Part shown: in pieces, positions 52,068 through 61,070 of the stretch
How positions within the stretch are numbered: the first letter of the stretch is position 1
How the letters are laid out: the number at the start of each line of letters is the position of its first letter
Assembly: GCA_002365175.1 (NCBI GenBank)
Contig: DEZK01000008.1
Location: 1-64,000, forward strand
DNA length: 64,000 nucleotides
Direction: 5' to 3'
Source: Raskinella chloraquaticus (SeqCode)
GTDB lineage: Bacteria > Pseudomonadota > Alphaproteobacteria > Rhizobiales > UBA4765
Made by a program: the position numbers and the translations under genes
Notes under the pieces: model-generated
Database searches by the model: none
What the model was told of the DNA's origin: nothing
The model's input: the letters and a program-made list of their open reading frames with translations, nothing else

Positions 52068-52763
52068 TCAAACCCACCAACCAGCCAATAGCCGCGTTAC
52101 CGTTTCCGGTTTTTCGAGCGTGGAGAGATGACCGCAATCAGGGATGATTTCAAGCCGCGCGCCGATAATTCCATGAGCGATCTCTTCGGCTTGCGCCAAG
52201 GGTGTTGCGCTATCCTCGGCACCGACAATAACCAGCGTTGGAACGGCGATCGCTGGCAGGATCGGCAACGCTGACTGCCGTGTAGCAATTGCCATCAACT
52301 GGCGGACGAACGCATCGGCTCCGGTCTCGGCCATCATGTCAAAATAAATCTGCCGCAGATGGTGGTCTTCATGGCGTGCGGGATGGACGTAACCTGGATA
52401 AAGCGCGGCTGCCGCGCTCATCAGCTCTCCTTGTCCGACACGCGCAGCAAGCTTGCGGCGGGTTTCCTTGCGCTCTGTGCTGTCTGCAACCGCGTTGGTA
52501 TCGAGGAGCGCCAGGCGGTTCACCCGCTCGGGCGCCAGGCGCATGATCTCGAATGAGATATATCCGCCCATCGACAGGCCAGCGAGCGCAAAGCGAGGGG
52601 GCGCATGATCGAGAAAGCGCCGGGCAATCTCGCGCATACTGCTATCAGCGCGATGATCGAGAACCATCACTTCGCCATGCGGTTTCAGTGCCAGAAGTTG
52701 CGGTTCAAACAGTCTTGAGGTGCATCCGAGGCCCGGCACAAGAACCAGCGGTGAATGGGCCAC
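52068..52763 (-). CDS. Alpha/beta-fold hydrolase
   Basis: A 231-residue cytoplasmic hydrolase with oxyanion motif VPGLGCT, nucleophile elbow GLSMGGYIS (Ser), acid in VGAEDSATPL and His in DCGHLSTLEKPE. It resembles 3-oxoadipate enol-lactonase or menH-like esterases; the substrate is unknown. The GTG at 52763 is chosen over TTG 52769 because AAGGAT lies seven bases before it but would be too close to the TTG. Confidence 0.88.
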   Translation of the reverse strand: MAHSPLVLVPGLGCTSRLFEPQLLALKPHGEVMVLDHRADSSMREIARRFLDHAPPRFALAGLSMGGYISFEIMRLAPERVNRLALLDTNAVADSTERKETRRKLAARVGQGELMSAAAALYPGYVHPARHEDHHLRQIYFDMMAETGADAFVRQLMAIATRQSALPILPAIAVPTLVIVGAEDSATPLAQAEEIAHGIIGARLEIIPDCGHLSTLEKPETVTRLLAGWWV

Positions 52764-52812
52764 GATCAATATCCTTTTTGGGTTTTTTATCGCCGGGCGG
52801 CGCGCAGAAAGA

Positions 52813-52840
52813 TTGACTTTGCACGCCCTGTCTCTATGTT
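52813..52840 (+). promoter_or_regulatory. Candidate promoter of the RNA helicase gene
   Basis: TTGACT (52813-52818) and TATGTT (52835-52840) are 16 bases apart, leaving a leader of about 85 bases that contains the small hairpin TTTCG-TCG-CGAAA (52874-52886). Confidence 0.45.
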
Positions 52841-52931
52841 ACTAGAGAGCGTTTGGACTAATTCAAGCGGTCATTTCGTCGCGAAAGCCTGACGTTGCTT
52901 CGCGAACACTCTGTCCAAGAAAAGTAGCTTC

Positions 52932-54437
52932 ATGTCATTTTCCGACCTCGGCTTGTCCGAAAAGGTCCTGACCGCAGTAAGTGCTGCCGGTTATAGCGAA
53001 CCAACCCCCATCCAGTCCGAGGCCATTCCTCACATTCTACAGCGGCGCGACCTGATCGGCATCGCCCAGACCGGTACCGGCAAGACGGCAGCCTTCACCT
53101 TGCCGATGCTGACGCTGCTGGAAAGCGGGCGGGCGCGGGCGCGCATGCCGCGAACACTCATCCTTGAGCCAACGCGCGAACTGGCGGCGCAGGTTGAGGA
53201 AAACTTCTCCCGCTATGGCACCAACCACAAACTCAATCTGGCGCTCATCATCGGCGGCGTGTCGTTTGGTGATCAGGATACCAAGATCAATCGGGGCGTC
53301 GACGTCTTGATCGCCACACCCGGACGTCTGCTTGATCATATCGAGCGCGGCAAGCTGCTGCTGACAGGCATCGAGATCCTGGTGATCGATGAAGCGGATC
53401 GCATGCTAGACATGGGGTTCATTCCCGATATCGAGCGCATCTGCAAGCTGGTGCCGTTCACCCGGCAGACGCTGTTCTTCTCCGCCACCATGCCGCCCGA
53501 GATCAAGCGGCTTACCGAAAATTTCCTGTCAAATCCGGTACGTGTCGAAGTGGCGCGCCCGGCATCAGCTGCCGCCACCATCACGCAAAGGCTGATTGCC
53601 ACGGGCGGCGAGGCGCATGAAAAGCGCGAAGCGCTGCGCCAGCAGATCGCGCAGGCAAGCGGGCTGAAGAACGCTATCGTCTTCTGCAATCGCAAGCGCG
53701 ATGTTGCCGTTGTCTTCCGCTCCCTGCTCAAGCATGGCCTCAATGTCGGTTCGCTCCATGGCGACATGGACCAGTCCTCGCGCACGCAAACACTCGACAA
53801 GTTCCGCTCAGGCGAGATTACTCTGCTCGTTGCCTCCGATGTGGCGGCCCGCGGCCTCGACATTCCAGATGTGAGCCATGTTTTCAATTACGACGTGCCG
53901 CATCATGCCGAGGACTATGTGCACCGCATCGGGCGAACAGGACGGGCAGGACGAGCCGGCCATGCGGCCATGCTCGTGACATCAGCTGACAGCAAGACAC
54001 TCGCCACTATAGAACAGCTCATCGGTACCAAGATCGAGTGGGAAGGCAGCTCAACTCCACCCGCCAGCGAGAATGAGCCGGCAACGCGCAGCCGGCAACG
54101 TCGCGGCTACAGCGAGGATCGTCATGGCGAGGCATCGCAAGGTCGCGGCGAGCGCAGTGGCAGATCCGCCAAGCGACGTGACAAAGGACACGACAGCACT
54201 GGCGACAAGGTGAGCCGGCCCAAAGATGCCGCCTCCGAGCGCCCGGCAGATGCCGGCGTGGCGCCGCGTCGCGAGCGGCCCGACGAGCGCCCCGCTCGCC
54301 AATCCGCGCCGGCAGTGACGAAGGAACGGCCGGCACAACGACCAAGGCGCTCGGACACCAATGAGGTTCACAACGAACCGCGAGGCCTTGGCGATCATGT
54401 TCCAGCGTTTTTGCTGCGGGCTGTGCGGCCACGCTAG
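52932..54437 (+). CDS. DEAD-box RNA helicase, RhlE-like
   Basis: Unwinds RNA during ribosome assembly and cold adaptation. The 501 residues contain the Q motif (GYSEPTPIQSEAIP), motif I AQTGTGKT, DEAD in VIDEADRMLDMGF, SAT and HRIGRTGRAGRAG. A basic, low-complexity arginine-rich tail of about 120 residues follows the core (SRQRRGYSEDRHGEASQGRG), typical of RNA-binding extensions. It is monocistronic with its own likely promoter. Confidence 0.94.
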   Translation: MSFSDLGLSEKVLTAVSAAGYSEPTPIQSEAIPHILQRRDLIGIAQTGTGKTAAFTLPMLTLLESGRARARMPRTLILEPTRELAAQVEENFSRYGTNHKLNLALIIGGVSFGDQDTKINRGVDVLIATPGRLLDHIERGKLLLTGIEILVIDEADRMLDMGFIPDIERICKLVPFTRQTLFFSATMPPEIKRLTENFLSNPVRVEVARPASAAATITQRLIATGGEAHEKREALRQQIAQASGLKNAIVFCNRKRDVAVVFRSLLKHGLNVGSLHGDMDQSSRTQTLDKFRSGEITLLVASDVAARGLDIPDVSHVFNYDVPHHAEDYVHRIGRTGRAGRAGHAAMLVTSADSKTLATIEQLIGTKIEWEGSSTPPASENEPATRSRQRRGYSEDRHGEASQGRGERSGRSAKRRDKGHDSTGDKVSRPKDAASERPADAGVAPRRERPDERPARQSAPAVTKERPAQRPRRSDTNEVHNEPRGLGDHVPAFLLRAVRPR

Positions 54438-54589
54438 CGGGGTCACGCTGCATTTTGCGATCAGATTACGCAAAATTGCGTGGCCAGAGGCCGTACTGCT
54501 GGAAACATTAAGAAAAAATTAGGCTTGCGAAATCTAAAGTCATCAACCTGCACGCTCGGTGTCGCGTTGATAAGCTTTGGAGCCATGTT

Positions 54590-55651
54590 TTGGACCAGAA
54601 AGATGACTTCCTCCGCACGATTGGCTACGGCGAAGCAGCAATCGGGCATCTCAAGGCGCATATAACGCCCGCCTATCCGCGCAATTACGAGATTTGGTAC
54701 ACCTATGCTGCTGGCTATAATCAGTCTCTCAACAAGGCATTGAATGCGCTGTTGCGCAATTCCGAGATGATCTCGGCTGAAGATACCGCACGGATCTACG
54801 AGGAGTTTCTGGCCCCGCACCGGTTCGGTGATCGGGTCGAGCGGATCGGCGGCAAGCTGTCAGGCGAGCTGCGCGATGTCGTCAACGCCATCGATACGGC
54901 GCGCAAGGATGCCATCGCCTACAGCGAAACCCTCGAAGGGGCCTCGGGCGATCTGGCGCGTTCGGCCAAGGATGAGGATGCGCTGCAGCGCATCGTCGAG
55001 ACGCTGGTGAGCGAAACGAAGGATATGGCGACGCGCAATGTCGATCTTGAGGAAAAGCTCCGCGATTCCAAGCGCCAGATCGAAGAGCTGCGCGTTTCGC
55101 TTGAAACCATCCGCAATGAAACATTGACCGACCCGCTGACCGGCCTTGCCAATCGCCGCTGTCTTGATCAGTCGCTGGAGCGCTGCATCATCGACGCGCA
55201 GTCGAACAACATGCCGTTGTCGCTACTGATTTCCGACATAGATCATTTCAAGAAGTTCAACGACGTCTATGGGCATCAGACCGGCGATCAGGTCCTGCGT
55301 CTGGTTGCCACTGCCGTCAAGCAGAACGTCAAGGGACAGGATATCGCGGCGCGCTTTGGCGGCGAGGAATTCTGCATCCTGCTGCCGCGCACCGATCTTC
55401 CAGCCGCTCTGAGGGTGGCGGAACATGTCCGCCAAAGCGTCATGGGCAAGGAACTCATCAAGCGCTCAACGGGCGAGCGTCTGGGCCGGATCACGATTTC
55501 GATTGGCTGCGCCGTGCTACGTCCAGGCGACACGTCCGATATGATCATCGACCGTGCCGATCAGGCGATGTATCTGGCGAAAAGGCAGGGGCGTAATCGC
55601 GTCTGTACTGAACTCGATGTTGCTCAGCAAGAAGGCTCACAGGTCGCCTGA
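54590..55651 (+). CDS. GGDEF-domain diguanylate cyclase
   Basis: Makes the second messenger cyclic di-GMP. The C-terminal GGDEF domain (about 180-335) has the catalytic RFGGEEFCILLP and DPLTGLANRR. The inhibitory RxxD site before it is replaced by KGQD, so product inhibition is probably weak. The N-terminal 170 residues are soluble, largely helical with a coiled-coil near 140-175, and match no domain that I know. The start is TTG 54590 with GGAG seven bases earlier; an ATG at 54585 is out of frame. Confidence 0.9.
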   Translation: MDQKDDFLRTIGYGEAAIGHLKAHITPAYPRNYEIWYTYAAGYNQSLNKALNALLRNSEMISAEDTARIYEEFLAPHRFGDRVERIGGKLSGELRDVVNAIDTARKDAIAYSETLEGASGDLARSAKDEDALQRIVETLVSETKDMATRNVDLEEKLRDSKRQIEELRVSLETIRNETLTDPLTGLANRRCLDQSLERCIIDAQSNNMPLSLLISDIDHFKKFNDVYGHQTGDQVLRLVATAVKQNVKGQDIAARFGGEEFCILLPRTDLPAALRVAEHVRQSVMGKELIKRSTGERLGRITISIGCAVLRPGDTSDMIIDRADQAMYLAKRQGRNRVCTELDVAQQEGSQVA

Positions 55652-55674
55652 TTGCCGGTGACGTGTTGGCAGGT

Positions 55675-56082
55675 TCAATCGCTCACCGCCTCTGCCGCCG
55701 GTGTGATCGCAACGGATTCACCGCAACCGCAGGCACTGGTCTGATTGGGGTTTTCAAAGACAAATCCCGACGTCAGCTTGTCACTGCGAAAATCCATGGT
55801 CGTTCCCAGCAGAAACAAAACGGCTTTGCTGTCGATGAGAACCCGCACACCCTTGTCCTCGATGATCTCGTCATGGGGTTCCGCCTTCTCGGCATAATCC
55901 ATCGTGTAGGACATGCCGGCGCAGCCGCCATTTTTGACACCCACGCGCACGCCATAAAGCGGGCGCTCGGAGCGCGCCATGATATGGCGTACGCGCTCGG
56001 CTGCGGTCTCCGTCAACGTCACCACGGACATACGCGGGCGGCGGCGCGGGGGTAGCGAAGATGCGGATGTCTCAGCGGTCAT
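55675..56082 (-). CDS. sufA: Iron-sulfur cluster assembly scaffold/carrier SufA (HesB/IscA family)
   Basis: An A-type carrier that receives clusters from SufBCD and passes them to apo-proteins. The 135 residues have the three invariant cysteines: VKNGGCAGMSY and SACGCGES. A 17-residue extension precedes the core (MSVVTLTETAAERV could be the true start). Last gene of the suf operon, convergent with the cyclase gene. Confidence 0.93.
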   Translation of the reverse strand: MTAETSASSLPPRRRPRMSVVTLTETAAERVRHIMARSERPLYGVRVGVKNGGCAGMSYTMDYAEKAEPHDEIIEDKGVRVLIDSKAVLFLLGTTMDFRSDKLTSGFVFENPNQTSACGCGESVAITPAAEAVSD

Positions 56083-56159
56083 ATCGTTTCACCTTCTGCC
56101 CGCGATCGATCAAACATCATTGAACGGGCGTCGCGATTGTCGAGAGTACATGGGCACTA

Positions 56160-56522
56160 CTAAAACATATTCAAGGCAACCCGTGCCTCGTCTGACATGC
56201 GCGAAGGATCCCATGGCGGATCGAAGACCATCTGGACCTTGACGCCGGAAACACCGGGAACCGTCGATACGGCATTTTCCACCCAGCCCGGCATCTCGCC
56301 AGCAACCGGACAGGCGGGAGCGGTCAACGTCATGTCGATGTCGACAAAGCGATCATCGTTGATATCGACGCGGTAGATCAGTCCCAGCTCGTAAATATCG
56401 CAGGGAATTTCCGGGTCATAAACGGTCTTGAGGGCTGCGACGATGTCGTCGGTCAGGCGATCGATATCGCTGCCCGATGGTGAGACCGCCGTTGTCGCAG
56501 GTGTTATCGTATCCTGGCTCAT
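56160..56522 (-). CDS. sufT: SUF assembly auxiliary protein SufT (MIP18/DUF59 family)
   Basis: A 120-residue protein of the DUF59/MIP18 family, which helps mature FeS proteins under high demand. It shows ALKTVYDPEIPCDIYELGLIY, MTLTAPACPVAGEMP with the conserved Cys, and VQMVFDPPWDPSRMS. ATG 56522 (MSQDTITP) lies seven bases after the sufS stop; the longer open frame to 56636 overlaps sufS. Confidence 0.92.
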   Translation of the reverse strand: MSQDTITPATTAVSPSGSDIDRLTDDIVAALKTVYDPEIPCDIYELGLIYRVDINDDRFVDIDMTLTAPACPVAGEMPGWVENAVSTVPGVSGVKVQMVFDPPWDPSRMSDEARVALNMF

Positions 56523-56529
56523 TCGACCC

Positions 56530-57750
56530 TCATGCGAAAAAATCCTGCGCCTTGCGCAAGGCCGCGACCAGTTTATCGACCTCGGCCGGCGTATTATAGA
56601 GTGCAAAGGACGCACGGCAGGTGGAGGTGACGCCAAAACGCTTCAGCAGCGGCATGGCGCAATGCGTGCCAGCTCTTACCGCCACACCCTCACGGTCGAT
56701 GACGGTTGCCACATCATGGGCGTGGGCCCCGGTCATTTCAAAGGCGATGATCGCCCCCTTGCCCGGCGCAGTGCCGATCATCCGCAGCGAATTGATTTCG
56801 CTCAGCCGCTGGTGCGCGTAGGCGCTGAGCGCCCGTTCGTGAGCGGCGATCGTCTCGCGCCCGACGCCCATCATGAATTCGACCGCAGCCCCCAGACCGA
56901 TCGCTTGCACGATCGGCGGCGTTCCGGCCTCGAAGCGATGCGGCGGATCATTATAGGTCACGCCCTCCATCGTCACCGTTTCGATCATCTCGCCGCCACC
57001 ATTGAAGGGCGGCATGACGGCCAGATGCTCCTTCTTGCCGTAGAGCACGCCAATACCAGTTGGCCCGTACACTTTGTGGCCGGTGAAGATGTAGAAATCG
57101 GCATTGAGATCCTGCACGTCGACATCGAGATGGACGGCCCCCTGGCTGCCATCAACAACGACCGGAATGCCACGCGCGTGGGCAGCGGCAATCATCTCTT
57201 TCAAGGGCGTTATCGTCCCCAGCACATTCGACATGTGAGTGATCGCAACCAGCCTGGTTCGCGGCGTCAGCGCGGCCTCGAACGCAGCCAGTGTCAGCGA
57301 GCCATCATCGGCGACCGGCACCCAAACGAGATTGGCGCCACGCCGTTCGCGATGGAAATGCCAGGGCACGATATTGGAATGATGTTCCATGATCGACAGG
57401 ACGATGTCATCGCCCTCACCGATCCGCAGCCCGCCGAAGGACTGGGCGACAAGATTGATTGCCTCGGTCGCCGAGCGCGTGAAGATTACCTGATCAACGG
57501 ATGGCGCGTTGAGGAAACGGCGAACACTCTCGCGCGCCTGTTCAAAGGCGTCGGTCGCCGCATTTGCAAGATAATGCAGGCCGCGATGGACGTTGGCGTA
57601 TTCATGCTCATAGGCATGGCGCATGCGGTCAAGGACAACGCGCGGCTTCTGGGCAGAGGCGGCATTGTCGAGATAGACGAGCGGCTTGCCGTAGACGCTC
57701 GTTCCCAGGATCGGAAACTCACTGCGCATTGCCTCAACGTCATAAGTCAT
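56530..57750 (-). CDS. sufS: Cysteine desulfurase SufS (group II)
   Basis: Removes sulfur from cysteine for cluster assembly. The 406 residues start MTYDVEAMRSEFPIL; the PLP lysine is in TGHKVYGPTGIG and the catalytic Cys in RAGTHCAMPLL. Start ATG 57750 overlaps the sufD stop (ATGA). A second, group I desulfurase lies at the right edge of the window. No sufE is present between them. Confidence 0.95.
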   Translation of the reverse strand: MTYDVEAMRSEFPILGTSVYGKPLVYLDNAASAQKPRVVLDRMRHAYEHEYANVHRGLHYLANAATDAFEQARESVRRFLNAPSVDQVIFTRSATEAINLVAQSFGGLRIGEGDDIVLSIMEHHSNIVPWHFHRERRGANLVWVPVADDGSLTLAAFEAALTPRTRLVAITHMSNVLGTITPLKEMIAAAHARGIPVVVDGSQGAVHLDVDVQDLNADFYIFTGHKVYGPTGIGVLYGKKEHLAVMPPFNGGGEMIETVTMEGVTYNDPPHRFEAGTPPIVQAIGLGAAVEFMMGVGRETIAAHERALSAYAHQRLSEINSLRMIGTAPGKGAIIAFEMTGAHAHDVATVIDREGVAVRAGTHCAMPLLKRFGVTSTCRASFALYNTPAEVDKLVAALRKAQDFFA

Positions 57751-59084
57751 GACTTGTTCCTGTCCGCGAGCGTCTGGTCGAGCCATGCGCCAACCCGCTC
57801 GGTCAGCATGTCGCGCAGGGCATCATCACTGACCGCTTCCAGCGCCTCGCCGACAAAGGCTTTGACCAGCAGCGCCTTGGCATCGGCTTCCGACAGGCCG
57901 CGCGAGCGCAGATAGAAAGCAAGATCCTCGTCGATCTGCCCGGCCGTCGCGCCATGGGCGCACTGAACGTCATCGGCGAAGATTTCAAGCTCCGGCTTTG
58001 CGCTGAACTCGGCCTCATCTCCCAGCATGAGGCCACGGGCACTCATCCGTCCGTCGGTTTTCTGGGCATCAGGGCGGACGATGATCTTGCCCTGAAAAAC
58101 GCCGTGAGCATTGCCGCCCAGGACATATTTGAACGTCTCGCGGCTGTTGCAGCCGGCAGCCGCATGATCAACCTGAAGCGTCGTGTCGAGATGCTGGCGA
58201 TGACGCGCAAGCACCGCGCCATTGAGCGCGAGGTTCGCTCCCTCGCCGGTCAGCCGGACCGAGAGGGCGCGCCGCTGGAAGGCTGTCCCTTCATCAAGCG
58301 CGAAGGTCTCGTAGTAGGACCCCTGCCCAAGCTCGACAAAGCCATGCGACAGCGCAAGCGCTGCATCGCCCTCCTTCTGCACCGTCACATGTGTCAGGCG
58401 CGCATGGGCGCCGACGATGATCTCGCTTGCCGCATGCGACTGATAGGCCGCGCCATCGGGACCGACATGGCTCTCGACGATGGTGCATTGCGCGCCCTCG
58501 CCTACCAGAATGAGAAGGCGCGGGAAGACCGAGGCCTGCGCACCGGCAAAGCGGAAATCAAGATGGATCGGCGCCTCGATCTTCGCATGAGGGGCTATGC
58601 GCAGCACAGCTCCCCCTTGGGTGAAAGCCGTGTTGAGCGCCAGTGCGCTGTCGCGATTTCCAGCCGTCAGCCGACCGAAATGGGCTTCGACATACGCGTC
58701 TCCGCGCTCAAAGGCCTGCGTGAGATCACGAAAATAGATATCGGCCGGCAACTGTCCTTCACTCAGCGACGGGACATAGCGGCCATTGACAAAGGCAAGG
58801 CGGGCAAGCGGCGAGATATCAATGCCGGGCCGACCGCTTTTAGCCGCCGCGATATCACCTGCACCCGGCAGGCCAGCTGGTTCAGGAAAACTTTTCAGCG
58901 CGGCGCGCAGATCGGAAAATTTCCACGCTTCGCTGCGTCGCGTCGGCAGTCCGTCCTGAACGACGAGGTCGAGGGCGGCGGCGCGCTCGCGCGGATAGGC
59001 CGCAAGTTCCTTGCGGCGTGCTGAGAAGGCTTGAAGGATGGCCTCTTCGCCGGCGGTATGCCGGATACGCGGTTCCATGCTCAT
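57747..59084 (-). CDS. sufD: FeS cluster assembly protein SufD
   Basis: Partner of SufB and SufC in the scaffold complex. The 445 residues show TRRSEAWKFSDLRAAL at the N-terminus, the beta-helix core and the C-terminal CAHGATAGQIDEDLAFYLRSRG motif shared with SufB. It lies eleven bases after sufC and overlaps sufS. Confidence 0.95.
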   Translation of the reverse strand: MSMEPRIRHTAGEEAILQAFSARRKELAAYPRERAAALDLVVQDGLPTRRSEAWKFSDLRAALKSFPEPAGLPGAGDIAAAKSGRPGIDISPLARLAFVNGRYVPSLSEGQLPADIYFRDLTQAFERGDAYVEAHFGRLTAGNRDSALALNTAFTQGGAVLRIAPHAKIEAPIHLDFRFAGAQASVFPRLLILVGEGAQCTIVESHVGPDGAAYQSHAASEIIVGAHARLTHVTVQKEGDAALALSHGFVELGQGSYYETFALDEGTAFQRRALSVRLTGEGANLALNGAVLARHRQHLDTTLQVDHAAAGCNSRETFKYVLGGNAHGVFQGKIIVRPDAQKTDGRMSARGLMLGDEAEFSAKPELEIFADDVQCAHGATAGQIDEDLAFYLRSRGLSEADAKALLVKAFVGEALEAVSDDALRDMLTERVGAWLDQTLADRNKS

Positions 59085-59095
59085 GACGTTCCGGC

Positions 59096-59842
59096 TTACG
59101 CCGCCTCCCCATACCCGGCATAGCCGCTGGCTTCGAGTTCGCGCGCCAGATTGGCATCGCCCGAGCGCACGACCTTGCCCTTGGTCAGGACATGGACGCG
59201 ATCGGGCACGATATAGTCGAGAAGGCGCTGGTAATGGGTGATGACGAGGATCGAGCGCTTGGGCGAGCGCAGCGCGTTCACCCCTTCGGAGACGATGCGC
59301 AGCGCGTCGATATCAAGGCCGGAATCAGTCTCGTCGAGGACCGCGAGCTTTGGCTGGAGGAGCGCCATCTGCAAAATTTCCATGCGCTTCTTCTCGCCGC
59401 CCGAAAAGCCGACGTTGAGGCCGCGCTTCAGCATCTCATCGGAGATCTGCAGCGATTTCGACACCTCCCTCACCTGCTTGAGGAAGACGCCAGCGGCAAT
59501 CTCATCCTCGCCGCGCGCCTTGCGGTGGGCATTCACCGCCGCCTTGAGGAAGGTCATGGTCGAGACGCCGGGAATTTCCAGCGGATATTGGAAGGCGAGA
59601 AACAGCCCGGCGGTAGCGCGCTGATCAGGCTCCAGCTCAAGAATCGACTGGCCGTCGACGAGGATATCGCCATCGGTGACCTCGTAATCCTCGCGGCCCG
59701 CCAGAACATAGGACAGCGTCGATTTGCCCGATCCGTTCGGACCCATGATGGCATGCACCTCGCCATCGGGCACGACAAGATCAACGCCATTGAGGATCTG
59801 CTTATCCTCGATGCGGGCATGGAGATTGCGAATTTCTAGCAT
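59096..59842 (-). CDS. sufC: SUF ATPase SufC
   Basis: ABC-type ATPase that drives the SufBCD scaffold. The 248 residues have Walker A GPNGSGKST, signature FSGGEKKRMEIL and Walker B LAVLDETDSGLD. It starts two bases after the cupin gene stop. Confidence 0.96.
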   Translation of the reverse strand: MLEIRNLHARIEDKQILNGVDLVVPDGEVHAIMGPNGSGKSTLSYVLAGREDYEVTDGDILVDGQSILELEPDQRATAGLFLAFQYPLEIPGVSTMTFLKAAVNAHRKARGEDEIAAGVFLKQVREVSKSLQISDEMLKRGLNVGFSGGEKKRMEILQMALLQPKLAVLDETDSGLDIDALRIVSEGVNALRSPKRSILVITHYQRLLDYIVPDRVHVLTKGKVVRSGDANLARELEASGYAGYGEAA

Positions 59843-59844
59843 AA

Positions 59845-60384
59845 TCAGGAATCCTTTTTGGCGGGTTGGCCTTCACCATCCCAGTAATCGACAGCGCCGT
59901 CGTGACGGCCGATGAAGCGGAAAGGGGCAGTCATAGGCGAACCGTCGGGAGCGCCTGAGATGACGGCAAATTTGTTTGAATCAGGATATTCCACGATCTC
60001 GGGTTGTTCACGCCGATTGGTCGAGAGCCCGAGATAACGCAGTTCGCTGTCGCCCGTATTGATGATTTGATGTGGCTCGCCCGCTGATCCAGCCGGCGCA
60101 GCCAGCACATCGCCGGGCTTCACTGAAAAGGTCTGCGCGCCGAAGCGATACTCGCCCTTTCCTTCAAGAATAAAGAACATCTCATGGGTCGCGTGATGAT
60201 GATGAAACGGAAAAGCCCGCTTGCCGGGTGGCACGATGGTGAGCATGCAGCCAAGCCCGGTCGAGCCAATCAACGGCGCGATACGGCCGAGCTTGGCCTC
60301 GAAAATCTCTCCCTGACGCAACTCAAAGAGCGGCACGTCATCAAGGTTGATCACGGGCGATGACGCCTGGCCGTTCTCGTTCAT
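59845..60384 (-). CDS. Cupin-domain protein inside the suf operon
   Basis: A 179-residue protein with one cupin barrel: metal motif 1 FHHHHATHEMFFILEGKGEYRF (His/Glu ligands) and motif 2 GDVLAAPAGSAGEPHQIIN. The ending YWDGEGQPAKKDS is unlike common sugar cupins. The ligand is unknown; an iron- or sulfur-related role is suggested only by position, two bases before sufC and overlapping the preceding 95-residue gene by ATGA. Confidence 0.85.
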   Translation of the reverse strand: MNENGQASSPVINLDDVPLFELRQGEIFEAKLGRIAPLIGSTGLGCMLTIVPPGKRAFPFHHHHATHEMFFILEGKGEYRFGAQTFSVKPGDVLAAPAGSAGEPHQIINTGDSELRYLGLSTNRREQPEIVEYPDSNKFAVISGAPDGSPMTAPFRFIGRHDGAVDYWDGEGQPAKKDS

Positions 60385-60668
60385 CGTCCGCCTCCGCCCA
60401 TCGCCGCTACTTCCTCAGCCTTCAGCAGGCCGCGCCAAAAAGCGCCATCGCCATGTGTGAATTCGACCATCGCCATCGGCGTATCACCGGCTTCAATCGA
60501 TACCACGCGTCCCTCATCGCCTGCCGCGAGATCACATGGCACGGGCGCGCCGCCAAGCGCAGCCGCATAGCCCGCAAACAGACGTTCCATCTCAATATCG
60601 GCCACGAGGCGAACCCGCATATCCGCAACCAACTCCGCCCCGTTAGCGTCCCGCATAGCGAGCATCAC
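60381..60668 (-). CDS. Unknown 95-residue protein inside the suf operon
   Basis: A small acidic protein without signal or membrane segment and no family that I recognise (LVADMRVRLVADIEMERLFAGYAAALGG, MVEFTHGDGAFWRGLLK). The start is GTG 60668 or the adjacent ATG 60665; GGGGAG precedes them within a copy of the sufB 3' end. It overlaps the cupin gene. The 180 bases upstream, to the coiled-coil gene, hold the copied sufB tail and nothing else that I can support. Confidence 0.7.
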   Translation of the reverse strand: MMLAMRDANGAELVADMRVRLVADIEMERLFAGYAAALGGAPVPCDLAAGDEGRVVSIEAGDTPMAMVEFTHGDGAFWRGLLKAEEVAAMGGGGR

Positions 60669-60686
60669 CCGACACTCCCCTGAAGG
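60665..60686 (-). repeat. Copy of the sufB 3' end
   Basis: Matches 61438-61459 at 20 of 22 positions, including 15 identical bases (GGGAGTGTCGGGTGA on the minus strand) that carry in sufB the last codons, the stop, and the ribosome site of the next gene. Read in frame it encodes LQGSVG-stop beside sufB's LEGSVG-stop. Confidence 0.75.
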
Positions 60687-60848
60687 TTAATTGGGGGCCT
60701 CATTTTACAAAAGACCCGATTGCCGGACGCCAGAGCGCCGCGATGGGCGAGGTTTCGCCAGAAAAGAATGTGGATTTTTACCATGATGTTGTTCCTTCTG
60801 ACGGTTCAAGGCCGCAGAGTCGAGAATGCGTTGAGAACTCCGCGACGG

Positions 60849-61070
60849 TCACTCGACCAAATCAAGCCTTTTCTCGATACGTTCAAGGCGCGCTTTTAAT
60901 GCCGCAATATCTGTGTGGTCGTGCTCCTGGAGCGTCACGATACCGGAGACATGATGACGGAGCGCTGTCATCTCGGAGCGCACGGTGCGCATGTCATCCG
61001 CAAGTCGCGTCATGTCACCGCGAATGGCCCTTAGATGCTCAAGCAGGAGGTGTTCGACCTTGTCGTTCAT
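60849..61070 (-). CDS. 73-residue coiled-coil protein
   Basis: A heptad-rich helix almost throughout: EHLRAIRGDMTRLADDMRTVRSEM, a short break at HHVSGIVTLQEHDHTDI, and LKARLERIEKRLDLVE. Similar tiny proteins ending in RLxRIEKRLxLV are scattered in alphaproteobacteria, in my recollection often beside mobile or toxin-type genes. Its ATGA overlap with the NTF2-like gene makes the pair one unit. Function unknown. Confidence 0.75.
   Translation of the reverse strand: MNDKVEHLLLEHLRAIRGDMTRLADDMRTVRSEMTALRHHVSGIVTLQEHDHTDIAALKARLERIEKRLDLVE

Noticed and set aside
56428..57915. Antisense open frame of 495 codons over sufS and sufT
   Set aside because: Shadow of clear SUF genes; low-complexity translation rich in R, H and D without domain features.
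57954..59024. Antisense open frame of 356 codons over sufD
   Set aside because: Shadow frame; sufD is complete with family motifs.
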